Shown piece by piece: positions 26,283 to 35,395 of a DNA stretch of 64,000 nt. The notes under the pieces were generated by a model, which saw only the letters and a list, made by a program, of their open reading frames with translations, was not told where the DNA came from and searched no databases. How positions within the stretch are numbered: position 1 is the stretch's first letter; every line of letters starts with the position of its first letter. Made by a program: the position numbers and the translations under genes. This stretch comes from Chloroflexota bacterium (GTDB lineage: Bacteria > Chloroflexota > Anaerolineae > Anaerolineales > Villigracilaceae), in assembly GCA_021795965.1 (NCBI GenBank), contig JAJYOU010000001.1, positions 118,647 through 182,646 on the forward strand, given 5' to 3'.

Positions 26283-26384
26283 ATGCCAATAGGCAACAAA
26301 AAATTTGGACAACAGCTCAGGAACCATTGCCAGGTGATCATCGTCCTAAAATTAAAGAATGAAGGATTTGGAACGGAGAGAATC

Positions 26385-26822
26385 ATGAACGCTGGAAAAA
26401 GAATACGAAGGTTAATCAGCCTGTTGATGTTAATGCTCTTTGCAGGCGGCTGCACACTCCCCGGCAGCACGCAAATGCTTTCAGAACCTGATTGGAAAAT
26501 CAGCGAATATGGGAACGCGGATTCCCCGATCCCGGCAGTGCCAAATGTGTCGACCTCGATAAAATTCGGGCAGGACGGGAAATTATCCGGCAGCGCCGGA
26601 TGCAATTTATTTTCGGGGGTATTTAAAATAAGCGGAAATCAGATCGTTTTTGGAGAAATGGTTTCGACCCTGATGGCGTGTGAGGGACCAATCATGCAAC
26701 AGGAAATTGCTGTTCTAAATATTCTGACAGGAAACTGCAGCTACACCCTGGAGCAAGGTCTTTTGACGATTCGTACCAGCAAAAATTCAATGCTGATCCT
26801 GGCGCCGCAGGACAAGCCTTGA
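26385..26822 (+). CDS. META-domain lipoprotein
   Basis: The 145-residue protein starts at ATG 26385 behind GGAGAG. A signal peptide with lipobox FAGGC follows. The META domain (HslJ-like) is seen in SIKFGQDGKLSGSAGCNLFSGVFKISGNQIVFGEMVSTLMACEG, with the family's paired Cys in GCN and MACEG. META-domain proteins are small envelope proteins of poorly known function. The gene sits on the plus strand between mrfB and mrfA, and its stop abuts the mrfA stop with no gap, so it is convergent with mrfA. Confidence 0.85.
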   Translation: MNAGKRIRRLISLLMLMLFAGGCTLPGSTQMLSEPDWKISEYGNADSPIPAVPNVSTSIKFGQDGKLSGSAGCNLFSGVFKISGNQIVFGEMVSTLMACEGPIMQQEIAVLNILTGNCSYTLEQGLLTIRTSKNSMLILAPQDKP

Positions 26823-29435
26823 TCAGATGGTTCGGGTAAGTTCTCGCAGGAGGGCTAGAGTTTCCAGTTTTCCACCTTCACCATTTTCACCAGCGGGTCC
26901 GACACAGGAAGGGCAACCGCTTTCGCAGGGGCACGATTCAACCAATTCGAGAGCTCGAGCCATCAACTCAGTATGAATTTCAAATAATTTCCGGCTGAAA
27001 CCAATCCCGGCAGGGATGAGATCGAATAAAACCACGGTGGGGGTATTCCCGGCAAAAGGCGCCTGGGGGTCATAATGGACTCCCAAGTCAGCGCTGTCGC
27101 ACATCAGGAAAAGCGGTGCTAGCTGGCTCATGACAAAAGCCAAGCCAGCCAGACCACTGCGCATTCGTACATTCTGCTCAGCCTTACGGTGGCAATCTGG
27201 ACAGAGAGTGATGAGGTTGTCGAGACGGTTGGCGCGGGCAATGATTTGACGCATCAGCCTGGCTTCATCCTCCGGATCCGGGCTGCCCTGCGCGATCATT
27301 CCTGCACGTAATAAATGCCGGAAGGGAATCTTGTGATGGACTTCATGCTGGCGGGATTCTTCCACGAGACCGCAAACCTGGCAGCGAAAACCGTCTCTTG
27401 CGCGGACCTGGTTTCGAATTTTTGGCCAGTCTGGACCATAATCATTGGCTGAATTGGTCCACAGCCCCTGGCGAGCCAGGCTGCTGACCGTTTTATCAGA
27501 GAGACTGAGCCAGTAACCTGTCGTCTGTAAATCGCTGGGAGGCATCTCCAAGGATTCCTGCCCCAGGATTTCACCCGAAGACCACAATCTTTTTTTATAC
27601 CCTACCACGCGGGTGGTCACCAGCAGATCCCCACAAGATTTTTCAGCTCCAGGGACAGGCTGGGTTTCCTGGAGTTCGGTTAATTTAACTTCTGTTTCCT
27701 GGATTGTCTCGGTGTAATAATCCATGGAAACCGGGATGAGAGTGGCAGTTTTGGTTTCCAAATTTAAATTTTGAACAAAATATTGCTGACCATCATGGAG
27801 GTAAATCGCTTCTGGATGAACCATCCAGAAAGCGGATGCAAAATCAACCTCACCAATTGTTCTAGAACCCTCACCAAACTCAGCCTGCAGAACGACCACG
27901 TCCGGCGAGGCAGAACGGAGGGAAACCGAGGCAGCCGGGTACGCATCAGCCATCCAGAAATATTTCTCCTGTGATAAATGGGCTTCCTGGTTGTTCACCA
28001 AGAAATCCAAAAATTCTGTCACATCCAGACCACCGAAATGTTCACCCGGTTCAAAAGGTTTTTCGAATAAGGCACAGCGGAGATGGTTGAGCAGAATCAA
28101 AATATGATCGGGGTTGATCAAGGCACTTTCAGGCGAGTGCGAGAGGAGATATTCGGGATGGTGAGCCAGGAATTGGTCGAGCGGGTTGGGGGTCGCAATC
28201 AAGACCGCGACCGCAGGATCGGAACCGCGCCCTGCCCTGCCTGCCTGCTGCCGGACGCTGGCAATGGTTCCGGGGTAACCCAACAAAAGAGCTGCGCCCA
28301 GGCTGCCTATATCGATGCCCAGCTCGAGCGCATTGGTCGCCACCACCATGCGCAGGCTGCCTTCACGCAGACCTTTTTCAATTTCGCGGCGGTCTGCAGG
28401 CAGATACCCGCTGCGGTAACCACGGATGACTGAGGTGGAAAGCGGTGAAAAACGATCTCCCAACCACGAACGGGTATTCTTTCCCGAGAGTTTGATGGTT
28501 TCCTGCAGGTATTTCAATAAAATTTCCACACTCCGGCGCGACCTGGCAAAAAGGACACTTTGAACGCCATGGTTGATCACGTCCTGCGAAAGGCGAACTG
28601 CCTCCTGAACAGCGCTTTTCCGCAGTCCAAGGGATTCATTAATCACAGGCGGGTTGTAAATGATAAAATGCCGAGCCCCACGGGCAGCGTCATCGCCTTC
28701 AACCAGGACGACCTGAGCGTCCAGTAATTTTTCAGCCAGGCTGACGGGATTGGCAATGGTGGCCGATGTCAGAATAAATTGAGGATAACCGCCGTAAAAC
28801 CCCGCCACCCGCTTCAAGCGCCGGATGACGTTGGCGACATGCGACCCGAAGACACCCCGGTAGACATGCATTTCATCAATCACCACAAACCTGAGGTTGC
28901 GAAAAAAATCTGCCCAGTTGGTATGGTGCGGCAGGATGCCGGTGTGGAGCATATCGGGGTTGGAAAAGAGGATGTTTGCCTTTTGGCGAATGGCAGATCG
29001 TTTGGCGGAAGGAGTGTCGCCATCATAAACTGCAGCCTGGATGTGCACATCCGAAAGCAGGGCGAGAAGACCGGTCAACCCAGCGCTCTGGTCCTGGGTA
29101 AGAGCTTTGGTGGGAAAGAGGAACAAAGCTCGCGCGGAGGGATCCTCCAAAATTTTTGCTATGACCGGTAAATTGTATGCCAGGGTTTTCCCACTGGCTG
29201 TCCCGCTTGCCAGAACGAGGTTATTTCCAGCGCGGGAAATCTGCCAGACTTGGGCTTGATGGCGATAAAGGGAGATGATCCCACGGGCTTTAAGAGCCTG
29301 AACCAGGCTGGGCGGAAAATCAGACGGGAAACTTGTGATGATCGGGGCTTTTGCAGGGCTGGTCTGCCAGGCAGCAATGTTTGGACGGGTCTCCGGATCA
29401 TTTTGCCAGGCACTCAATAAATCATCCAGACTCAT
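26823..29435 (-). CDS. mrfA: YprA/MrfA-like DEAD-box helicase with an internal HNH nuclease domain
   Basis: The protein (870 residues from ATG 29435) is a superfamily 2 helicase. It has motif I ASGTASGKT (about 75-85), DEMH box VVIDEMHVYRG (about 190), SATIANP, and motif VI QQAGRAGRGSDP. The C-terminus has the MrfA/DUF1998 cysteine cluster CPCESGCPSC. Between helicase core and DUF1998 lies an HNH domain (about bases 27170-27420): CQVCG, HEVHHKIPF, NLITLCPDCH, with all zinc and catalytic residues present. Bacillus MrfA lacks such a domain as far as I know. TTG 29447 would be an alternative start. It probably acts with MrfB in DNA damage repair. Confidence 0.9.
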   Translation of the reverse strand: MSLDDLLSAWQNDPETRPNIAAWQTSPAKAPIITSFPSDFPPSLVQALKARGIISLYRHQAQVWQISRAGNNLVLASGTASGKTLAYNLPVIAKILEDPSARALFLFPTKALTQDQSAGLTGLLALLSDVHIQAAVYDGDTPSAKRSAIRQKANILFSNPDMLHTGILPHHTNWADFFRNLRFVVIDEMHVYRGVFGSHVANVIRRLKRVAGFYGGYPQFILTSATIANPVSLAEKLLDAQVVLVEGDDAARGARHFIIYNPPVINESLGLRKSAVQEAVRLSQDVINHGVQSVLFARSRRSVEILLKYLQETIKLSGKNTRSWLGDRFSPLSTSVIRGYRSGYLPADRREIEKGLREGSLRMVVATNALELGIDIGSLGAALLLGYPGTIASVRQQAGRAGRGSDPAVAVLIATPNPLDQFLAHHPEYLLSHSPESALINPDHILILLNHLRCALFEKPFEPGEHFGGLDVTEFLDFLVNNQEAHLSQEKYFWMADAYPAASVSLRSASPDVVVLQAEFGEGSRTIGEVDFASAFWMVHPEAIYLHDGQQYFVQNLNLETKTATLIPVSMDYYTETIQETEVKLTELQETQPVPGAEKSCGDLLVTTRVVGYKKRLWSSGEILGQESLEMPPSDLQTTGYWLSLSDKTVSSLARQGLWTNSANDYGPDWPKIRNQVRARDGFRCQVCGLVEESRQHEVHHKIPFRHLLRAGMIAQGSPDPEDEARLMRQIIARANRLDNLITLCPDCHRKAEQNVRMRSGLAGLAFVMSQLAPLFLMCDSADLGVHYDPQAPFAGNTPTVVLFDLIPAGIGFSRKLFEIHTELMARALELVESCPCESGCPSCVGPAGENGEGGKLETLALLRELTRTI

Positions 29436-29641
29436 GGGAAATTCCAATCAATTTTTCCATCTTTGAATAAATTGTAACCGGATAATTCAGTTTTTAACCG
29501 GAGGTTCTGACAACCTGAAGACATTCCCCGAGATGTATAATTTAATGAAATAATTATCCGTTTTCCTCTTTTGATCCAAACACAGCCGCACTTATTATTC
29601 TTCATCCCTGAAAACATGCATCATCCTCCGGTGAGGGAATA

Positions 29642-32032
29642 TTGACTGACATCCAAGATTCGACACTAATCCGAGTACTTTCCCCAAACGCGGTGAGGAT
29701 CACGCATTTTCCGGCAGGCAAACCCGTGCCTGAAGAGAGACCCTGGCTGAAAGATGTCCTGCTGCCAAAGCACGATCTGATCCAGGGAGGCAACCCGATC
29801 CGGGTTGAAAGCAGAGGCGGGCTGATCAGCGCGAAAAACGCCCAGGACCAGGTTTTCTTCAGGGAAATAAAAACCCCGAGACTGGAAATTAGAAAAATAA
29901 GACCTTATTTTTACCTGGATATTCCACAGGTGGCTTTCCATGCCGGTCTGCGAAAGGTGAATGAGGGCATCCAGCTCGAAATTGAGAGAGCCAGGGATGA
30001 ATCGTTTTATGGCGGGGGAGAATGGTTTAATGGTTTCGAGCGGACATCCGGTACAATCTGGCTCGACAACCGCAACGCTTTATTTGGGGAGCAAAATCAT
30101 CTCACTTATTCGGGCTTGCCATTTTTTCTCTCGAGCCGAGGTTACGGTTTGCTGCTGCTGAATTCATTCCGCTCTAAATGGAGCTTCAAAACGGGGAAAT
30201 TGATCATTGAAAGCGACGGACCGGGCGCGGATTACATCCTGATTTATGGACCGAAATACAAGGACATCCTCGAAACGTACACTTCGCTGACTGGCAGACC
30301 CCCGCTGCTGCCGCGCTGGGCATTCGGTCTGTGGCTGACTTCTTATCCGCAAACCGACCAGGCAGAATTGCTGACATATTTAAAAAAGCACAGGGAATTA
30401 AAAATACCCCTGGATGCGGTCATCCTGGATTATCACTGGGAAGAAAGGTTTCACAATCTCAAATGGAGAAAAAGCCTCTTTCCAGACCCGCAGAATATGA
30501 TCAGGGAATTAAAAGAACTGGGAATTCATCTGGGCTTGATCCTGACACCATTTTTAAATACAAAGAATCGACCCCTTCAGAAGTGGCTTTTAAACAGATT
30601 TGGACAAAATGTCAGCGCTCAAGTTTACCGGGACGATGAACGAGATTTGGAAGATTTTATACTTGCAAAGAGCGAGGGATATCTTGCTCATGAAAATGTA
30701 AAATGGTGGTTTGGCTCGGGCGGGATGCTCGATTTTACCAATCCGAAAGCAGCCAGCTGGTGGCAAACCAGGCTTGGAGAGCTTTTCAAACAGGGAGTGG
30801 ATTTCATCAAGAACGACGACGGCGAAGACCTACCAGATGACGGACATTCCTTTAATGGGATGGATGGACGGGAATATCATAATCTCTACGGTTTTTATTA
30901 CGGCAAAGCCACGTTTGAAGCAGCGGACGATGAAACCCAGAATAAGCCGCGAGGAGATACACATCCCCGCCATGTGATTTACGCAAGGAATACCTGGCTT
31001 GGATCGCAACGCTATCCGGCTCTCTTCCTGGGGGACCAAGAGGCTAATTTTGAAGGGATCAGGCGCAGCATCCGAGGCGGATTGAACCTGGGAATGGCTG
31101 GCTTTTCCTACTGGACCGCGGATACTTTTGGACTTTCTGGGAAAAACACGCCCGAAATCCACATGCGCTACGCACAATGGGCGCTCCTCAGCCCGGTGGC
31201 TCGATATTTCTCTCGACCTGAAGAAATTGACAACACCCGTTTTCCCTGGTCACATCAGGATAAGGTCCTGGCAAATTTTCGGAAATACGCCAATTTGCGC
31301 ATGGAGCTGCTGCCCTATACCAATACCCTGGCACATGAAAGCTATCAGAAAGGAATCCCCATCCTGCGCCCGATGATCCTCGAATTTCAGGATGAAGTGA
31401 GGTTCCGCTCTGTTGACGACCAGGTCATGCTTGGAAGCCAGTTGATGATCTGCCCGGTGCTGGAGCATGGAGTGGCTACACGAAAGATAATTTTACCCGC
31501 GGGAACCTGGTGCGATTTCTGGTCCGCGCAAACCTGGCAGGGTGGAACGACCATCGAGTACCCCGCCCCACTTGACCGGCTGCCACTTCTCGTCAAAGGC
31601 GGCAGCATTTTAGCAATGAGCCCTGTTTTGCAGCATATCCCGGAGAATCATAGATTTGATCCACTCATTTTACGGATCTGGAAGTCGTTTCCAGCCCATG
31701 GAAGCTTTGTGGATGATGATGGGGTCTCCATGGATTATCAGAATGGGGGGTTTGCAGTATTTCAAATGGACGCCAATCAAACGGATGATGTTTTGAGGAT
31801 CGCCATAGGCAAAGCCCAGGGTCAATTTAATGGTCAATCCCTGAAGAGAAAGGTGATTGTTATCCTGCCTGATGCTGGTATGATTGAAACCTTCCGGATT
31901 AATGGATTTGAGAATGATCCCAGCCTGGTCAACCAGAATCACGAGATCCAATTTGACCAGGACATCCAAAAAGAAACGCTGATCGAGGTAAAATATTCGA
32001 ACATGCGAGGCAATTTTGAAAACGAAAATTAA
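29642..32032 (+). CDS. Glycoside hydrolase family 31 (alpha-glucosidase/alpha-xylosidase)
   Basis: The 796-residue protein has the GH31 layout: an N-terminal beta sandwich with GGGEWFNGFERTSGTIWLDNRNALFG, a TIM barrel (about 230-570), and distal beta domains. The nucleophile is the Asp in FIKNDDGED (KTDFGE in alpha-xylosidases), and the acid/base is the Asp in GSQRYPALFLGDQ. SPVARYFSRPEE and LLPYTNTLAHES are further family segments. There is no signal peptide, so it acts in the cytoplasm on imported alpha-linked oligosaccharides. The start is TTG, with GGTGAGGG 5 nt before it. Substrate is uncertain; the KNDDGE motif is nearest the xylosidase-type group. Confidence 0.9.
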   Translation: MTDIQDSTLIRVLSPNAVRITHFPAGKPVPEERPWLKDVLLPKHDLIQGGNPIRVESRGGLISAKNAQDQVFFREIKTPRLEIRKIRPYFYLDIPQVAFHAGLRKVNEGIQLEIERARDESFYGGGEWFNGFERTSGTIWLDNRNALFGEQNHLTYSGLPFFLSSRGYGLLLLNSFRSKWSFKTGKLIIESDGPGADYILIYGPKYKDILETYTSLTGRPPLLPRWAFGLWLTSYPQTDQAELLTYLKKHRELKIPLDAVILDYHWEERFHNLKWRKSLFPDPQNMIRELKELGIHLGLILTPFLNTKNRPLQKWLLNRFGQNVSAQVYRDDERDLEDFILAKSEGYLAHENVKWWFGSGGMLDFTNPKAASWWQTRLGELFKQGVDFIKNDDGEDLPDDGHSFNGMDGREYHNLYGFYYGKATFEAADDETQNKPRGDTHPRHVIYARNTWLGSQRYPALFLGDQEANFEGIRRSIRGGLNLGMAGFSYWTADTFGLSGKNTPEIHMRYAQWALLSPVARYFSRPEEIDNTRFPWSHQDKVLANFRKYANLRMELLPYTNTLAHESYQKGIPILRPMILEFQDEVRFRSVDDQVMLGSQLMICPVLEHGVATRKIILPAGTWCDFWSAQTWQGGTTIEYPAPLDRLPLLVKGGSILAMSPVLQHIPENHRFDPLILRIWKSFPAHGSFVDDDGVSMDYQNGGFAVFQMDANQTDDVLRIAIGKAQGQFNGQSLKRKVIVILPDAGMIETFRINGFENDPSLVNQNHEIQFDQDIQKETLIEVKYSNMRGNFENEN

Positions 32033-32807
32033 AAATCTGTTCATGCTTTTGATTGCCGCCAGCCTGGCAGCCTGCAGCTTCCCGACACGCCCAAATACAA
32101 CGATCGGATTGGACCGGCAAGCAGCTGAGACAGCGCTGGCTTTAACGCTGGAATCGCTTGCGACAGCCACGCGGACTGCCACCATCCCAGCCCCGCCGGC
32201 AGTAGCAACTCCCAGCCTGATATTTACACCGACCCTTTGGATGGCGAGCACTGCCACCGGAACGATTACTCCGACTTTTTCGGCACCCCTCCTCAGCTTT
32301 CAAGGGAATACCAACTGCCGGGAAGGACCGGGAACGATCTTTAAAGTGGTCACGATGATCCGGGAAAAACAAAAAGTTGAACCAGTTGGGTTACAGGGAA
32401 ATTACTGGATCGTAAAGAACCCAAATGGAGAGGGAACCTGCTGGGTTGCAGGTGATTACGTGACCCCCTCAGGAAGTACCTGGATACTGCCCACCATGAC
32501 CACCCCGGCGCCCCCAACTTCTGTTCCACCGATTGCACCTTCCCTGACTAAGTGGGATTACACCTGTGCGCCTGTAACGGGCGGCAACACGCTGACCATG
32601 GTTCTGACATGGAAAGCACTGGCGACCAACTTCGACGGTTACCGGCTTTACCGCGATGATCAAGTAATCCAAACCCTGACCAGCGACGTCACGACTTATA
32701 CCGATGTGACCTTCCTCGAAAGCGGCAAGACCGTGGAATATCACCTAGAAGTATACACAGGCACAAGTTCTGCTTCCACAAGCGTCATCCAGGCTACATG
32801 TCAATAA
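32016..32807 (+). CDS. SH3-domain lipoprotein
   Basis: The 263-residue protein starts at TTG 32016, overlapping the GH31 gene by 17 bp. Its lipoprotein signal has lipobox LAAC (Cys20), then a Thr/Pro-rich linker. A bacterial SH3 domain (about 90-150) is marked by NTNCREGPGTIFKVVTMI and CWVAGDYVTPSG. A second Pro/Thr linker and a C-terminal fibronectin III-like domain (about 180-263: WKALATNFDGYRLYRDDQVIQTL) follow. SH3b domains often bind cell-wall peptides. The role is likely envelope binding on the outer face. Confidence 0.78.
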   Translation: MKTKIKNLFMLLIAASLAACSFPTRPNTTIGLDRQAAETALALTLESLATATRTATIPAPPAVATPSLIFTPTLWMASTATGTITPTFSAPLLSFQGNTNCREGPGTIFKVVTMIREKQKVEPVGLQGNYWIVKNPNGEGTCWVAGDYVTPSGSTWILPTMTTPAPPTSVPPIAPSLTKWDYTCAPVTGGNTLTMVLTWKALATNFDGYRLYRDDQVIQTLTSDVTTYTDVTFLESGKTVEYHLEVYTGTSSASTSVIQATCQ

Positions 32808-33079
32808 TGCGGGGAGCTTCAGAGGAAAGCCGGGGTAATTTGCTGAGGCTGCTTGCCAGCAGACTCGAGCGGCTTTCGGTGGATTCGATCTGGGCACGCA
32901 GGGCAAGCGGGATGCGTGGATCCGTCATCAAAACACTCGAATTGGTGGACGGTGGAATTCCTGTACCGGATGAGCAGCTGGATATGTTGATTGAGCAGTG
33001 TTTCCAGATCCTGAAAGCGGCTGCGAGGGAAATCCCCGAACCCGAAGAGCAGTTGAAATCCAATCCAAAATTGAAATAA
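32798..33079 (+). CDS. Small conserved-looking hypothetical protein
   Basis: This 93-residue ORF starts 10 bp inside the end of the SH3 gene and ends 11 bp before the next gene. The tight packing supports it as real. The protein is mostly helical (GNLLRLLASRLERLSVDSIWARRASGMRGSVIKTLELV, then QLDMLIEQCFQILKAAAREI), with no signal peptide or recognised motif. No function is proposed. Confidence 0.6.
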   Translation: MSIMRGASEESRGNLLRLLASRLERLSVDSIWARRASGMRGSVIKTLELVDGGIPVPDEQLDMLIEQCFQILKAAAREIPEPEEQLKSNPKLK

Positions 33080-33090
33080 GGAAACCAGGC

Positions 33091-33669
33091 ATGCCTCGAA
33101 TTTACCAACCAACTTCCCCTACACAAAATCAACGCTTGCCCGAGTATGCCCGCGGTGAGGAATGGATCAAGGATTTCCTGCATGCGAACAAGGTGGGACA
33201 CCTGGCGCACCAGCAGGAGGACCAACCTTTCTGCACTCCAACCATCTATTATTTTGATGAAGATAAAAACTGCATCTTTTTCCATTCGAATGTGCTCGGG
33301 AGAATGCACAGCAACCTACAGGTCCACCCAAAGGTCTGCCTGGAAGTGTCGGAATATGGACGTTTCCTGCCGGCAAATACCGCCTTTGAGTTCAGCATGC
33401 AGTACAGGTCAGTCATGGTTTTTGGGGAAATCAGGATGCTGGAAGATAAACAAGAAAAAACCAGCGCCCTGACACAATTATTAAATAAATATTTTCCAAC
33501 CCTGACGGCAGGCGTGGAGTACAGACCGATCACTACCCAGGAATTACAGCGGACAACGGTTTATGAACTACGAATTGAGAACTGGAGCGGGAAGGAAAAT
33601 TGGTCAGACCAGGCGGTTGAATCACCTGATTGGCCGGCATTGCCTGACGGGATAAAAAATCCGCGCTGA
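33091..33669 (+). CDS. Pyridoxamine 5'-phosphate oxidase-like FMN-binding protein
   Basis: The 192-residue protein has the split-barrel flavin fold: LHANKVGHLAHQQEDQPFCTPTIYYFDEDKNCIFFHSNVLGRMHSNLQVHPKVCLEVSEYGRF. This resembles the PNPOx-like/NimA-type family that binds FMN or F420 and reduces small substrates. The start at ATG 33091 follows AAGGAAACC and matches the family's N-terminus. The frame is open back to 32998 but overlaps the preceding gene. Substrate unknown. Confidence 0.82.
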   Translation: MPRIYQPTSPTQNQRLPEYARGEEWIKDFLHANKVGHLAHQQEDQPFCTPTIYYFDEDKNCIFFHSNVLGRMHSNLQVHPKVCLEVSEYGRFLPANTAFEFSMQYRSVMVFGEIRMLEDKQEKTSALTQLLNKYFPTLTAGVEYRPITTQELQRTTVYELRIENWSGKENWSDQAVESPDWPALPDGIKNPR

Positions 33670-33679
33670 TGGTCTAGTG

Positions 33680-33685
33680 TATAAT
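33680..33685 (+). promoter_or_regulatory. -10 element upstream of the glutaredoxin-like gene
   Basis: A perfect TATAAT lies 6 nt before ATG 33692, which opens an 8-codon ORF (MESFQRLQ then TAA, 33692-33718). The main gene starts 19 nt later with its own GGGAAG site. The minigene may be a leaderless upstream ORF or a chance event. Confidence 0.45.
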
Positions 33686-33737
33686 CGGTGGATGGAAAGT
33701 TTCCAGCGTCTCCAGTAACAAAAAAGGGAAGTAAAGC

Positions 33738-34088
33738 TTGGAAGTTCCCAAAAATCATGTCTTAAGGGACTGGTATTTCCAGTCTGTTTTTTTAGATAAC
33801 TTGAATGGAGCCAGTGAAAACTTGGAACTATACACTCTTAATCCCGTCAAAATCACCCTCTACGGGGTGGACTGGTGCATTGACTGCCGCCGGGCACGCA
33901 AAATCTTTTCTGAAGCAGCGGTTGATTATGTTGATATTGATATTGACAAAGATCAAAAAGCAGCCGAATTCGTCCAAAAACAAAATCACGGCAATCGATC
34001 TGTCCCGACAATTGTATTTCCGGATGGCACCATACTGGTGGAACCTGACCGGGATACACTATTAAAGAAGATCAATTCCATGAAATAG
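33738..34088 (+). CDS. Glutaredoxin-like thiol redox protein
   Basis: The 116-residue protein has a thioredoxin fold starting at about residue 33 (VKITLYGVDWCIDCRRARKIF). The CxxC is WCIDC, and the cis-Pro is in NRSVPTIVFPDG. The core resembles the Mrx1/NrdH-like glutaredoxin family of about 80 residues. The frame starts at TTG 33738 with GGGAAG upstream. About 30 extra N-terminal residues precede the core, so a later start (TTG 33802) cannot be excluded. Likely a cytoplasmic disulfide reductase. Confidence 0.82.
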   Translation: MEVPKNHVLRDWYFQSVFLDNLNGASENLELYTLNPVKITLYGVDWCIDCRRARKIFSEAAVDYVDIDIDKDQKAAEFVQKQNHGNRSVPTIVFPDGTILVEPDRDTLLKKINSMK

Positions 34089-34113
34089 CCGCCTGAAGAA
34101 AAGGCGGTTTTTT
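34089..34113 (+). terminator. Intrinsic terminator after the glutaredoxin-like gene
   Basis: CCGCCT/AGGCGG with a 7-nt loop is followed directly by six T residues. The stem begins at the base after the stop codon. Confidence 0.85.
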
Positions 34114-34141
34114 AAAGAAGAAGGTCAATCCAGGAGCGTGC

Positions 34142-35395
34142 ATGAAGCCAGTCCGATCAGAAACGACCCGCTTTGGAGCATTGAAACATCGCAATTTCAC
34201 CATTTTATGGATTGGATTGATTGTTTCCAATACAGGTACTTGGATGCAGAATGTTGCAACCGGCTGGCTCGTGCTGCAAATCACCGATTCTCCACTCTGG
34301 CTGGGTTTACTGGGACTGAGTTTTGCTGTACCGATGATTATCCTGCCGCTGGTTGGCGGGGCAGTTGTGGACCGAATCAACCGGATCAAATTGCTTTACT
34401 TCACCCAAACCGGCGCCATGCTGACCGCGTTAGTGCTCGCGATATTAACTTGGAGCGGGCATATTAACCTTCCGAGTATTTTGATCGCATCTTTTATAAG
34501 TTCCGCCCTGCTGGCTTTTGACAACCCGGCACGCCAGGCTTTGCTGCCAGACCTTGTTCCGCATTCTGATTTATTGAATGCCATCTCTCTCAATTCCGCC
34601 ACATACACCGGGGCGGCATTAATAGGACCGGGCATTGCCGGGGCTTTGCTGGGAACCCTGGGTGCAGGCATGCTGTTTTTTCTAAATGCCGTCAGCTATT
34701 TAAGCGTAATCCTGGCTCTTTTCTTCATGAAGGGCGTCAAAACCCACGGCAGCGGGACCATTCACGACAGCATTGGAAGATCGATGCTGGCAGGATTACG
34801 CTATTCGATCCATAACCGGTTAATCCTGATCCTGCTCAGCCTCTCGGGACTATCAGCCATTTTTGGCAGGTCCTATCAAAATCTGCTGCCTATTTTCTCG
34901 CGGGATATTTGGCATGGGGGACCGGAAGGTTACGGGATTTTACTTTCGGCTTCAGGAGCGGGTGCGCTCGTGGGGGCTTTCGGACTGGCATACGTCCGGA
35001 AAATCAGCCACAAAGGCGCAATCATGATCGTGAGCGGTATCATTTTCAGCGCAATCATCATCCTGTTTGCAATCAGCCCGTCGTTCTGGATGGGAACGGT
35101 TTTGCTCTTTCTGGGCGGGGTGGCAATCACCGTTTTTGGCACGATCATCAGCACTTTCATCCAGATCGAGGTTGCCGATGAATTAAGAGGAAGGGTGATG
35201 AGTTTATACTCGATCACCCTGATTGGTCTGCCCTCCCTGGGAGCGCTTGCGATTGGCAGCATCGCAGAATATCTTGGAGGCATACAGGGGGCTCCCCGGG
35301 CTGTATTAATTGGAGCCATGATGATGGCATTGGTCGTGGTTATTTTTACACCACGTTTTTGGAATTATGACGCTCAAGCGAAACCCAGGCTTTAA
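34142..35395 (+). CDS. MFS transporter (MFS_3/enterobactin exporter-like)
   Basis: The 417-residue protein has about twelve TM segments. Family markers are FTILWIGLIVSNTGTWMQNVATGWLVLQITDSPLWLGLLG at the N-terminus, GAVVDRINRIKLL in loop 2-3, and LLAFDNPARQALLPDLVPHSDLLNAISLNS, typical of the MFS_3 (EntS-like) group of exporters. CAGGAG gives a ribosome binding site. Its stop TAA overlaps the ATG of the next gene (TAATG), so the two are translationally coupled. Substrate cannot be inferred. Confidence 0.88.
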   Translation: MKPVRSETTRFGALKHRNFTILWIGLIVSNTGTWMQNVATGWLVLQITDSPLWLGLLGLSFAVPMIILPLVGGAVVDRINRIKLLYFTQTGAMLTALVLAILTWSGHINLPSILIASFISSALLAFDNPARQALLPDLVPHSDLLNAISLNSATYTGAALIGPGIAGALLGTLGAGMLFFLNAVSYLSVILALFFMKGVKTHGSGTIHDSIGRSMLAGLRYSIHNRLILILLSLSGLSAIFGRSYQNLLPIFSRDIWHGGPEGYGILLSASGAGALVGAFGLAYVRKISHKGAIMIVSGIIFSAIIILFAISPSFWMGTVLLFLGGVAITVFGTIISTFIQIEVADELRGRVMSLYSITLIGLPSLGALAIGSIAEYLGGIQGAPRAVLIGAMMMALVVVIFTPRFWNYDAQAKPRL

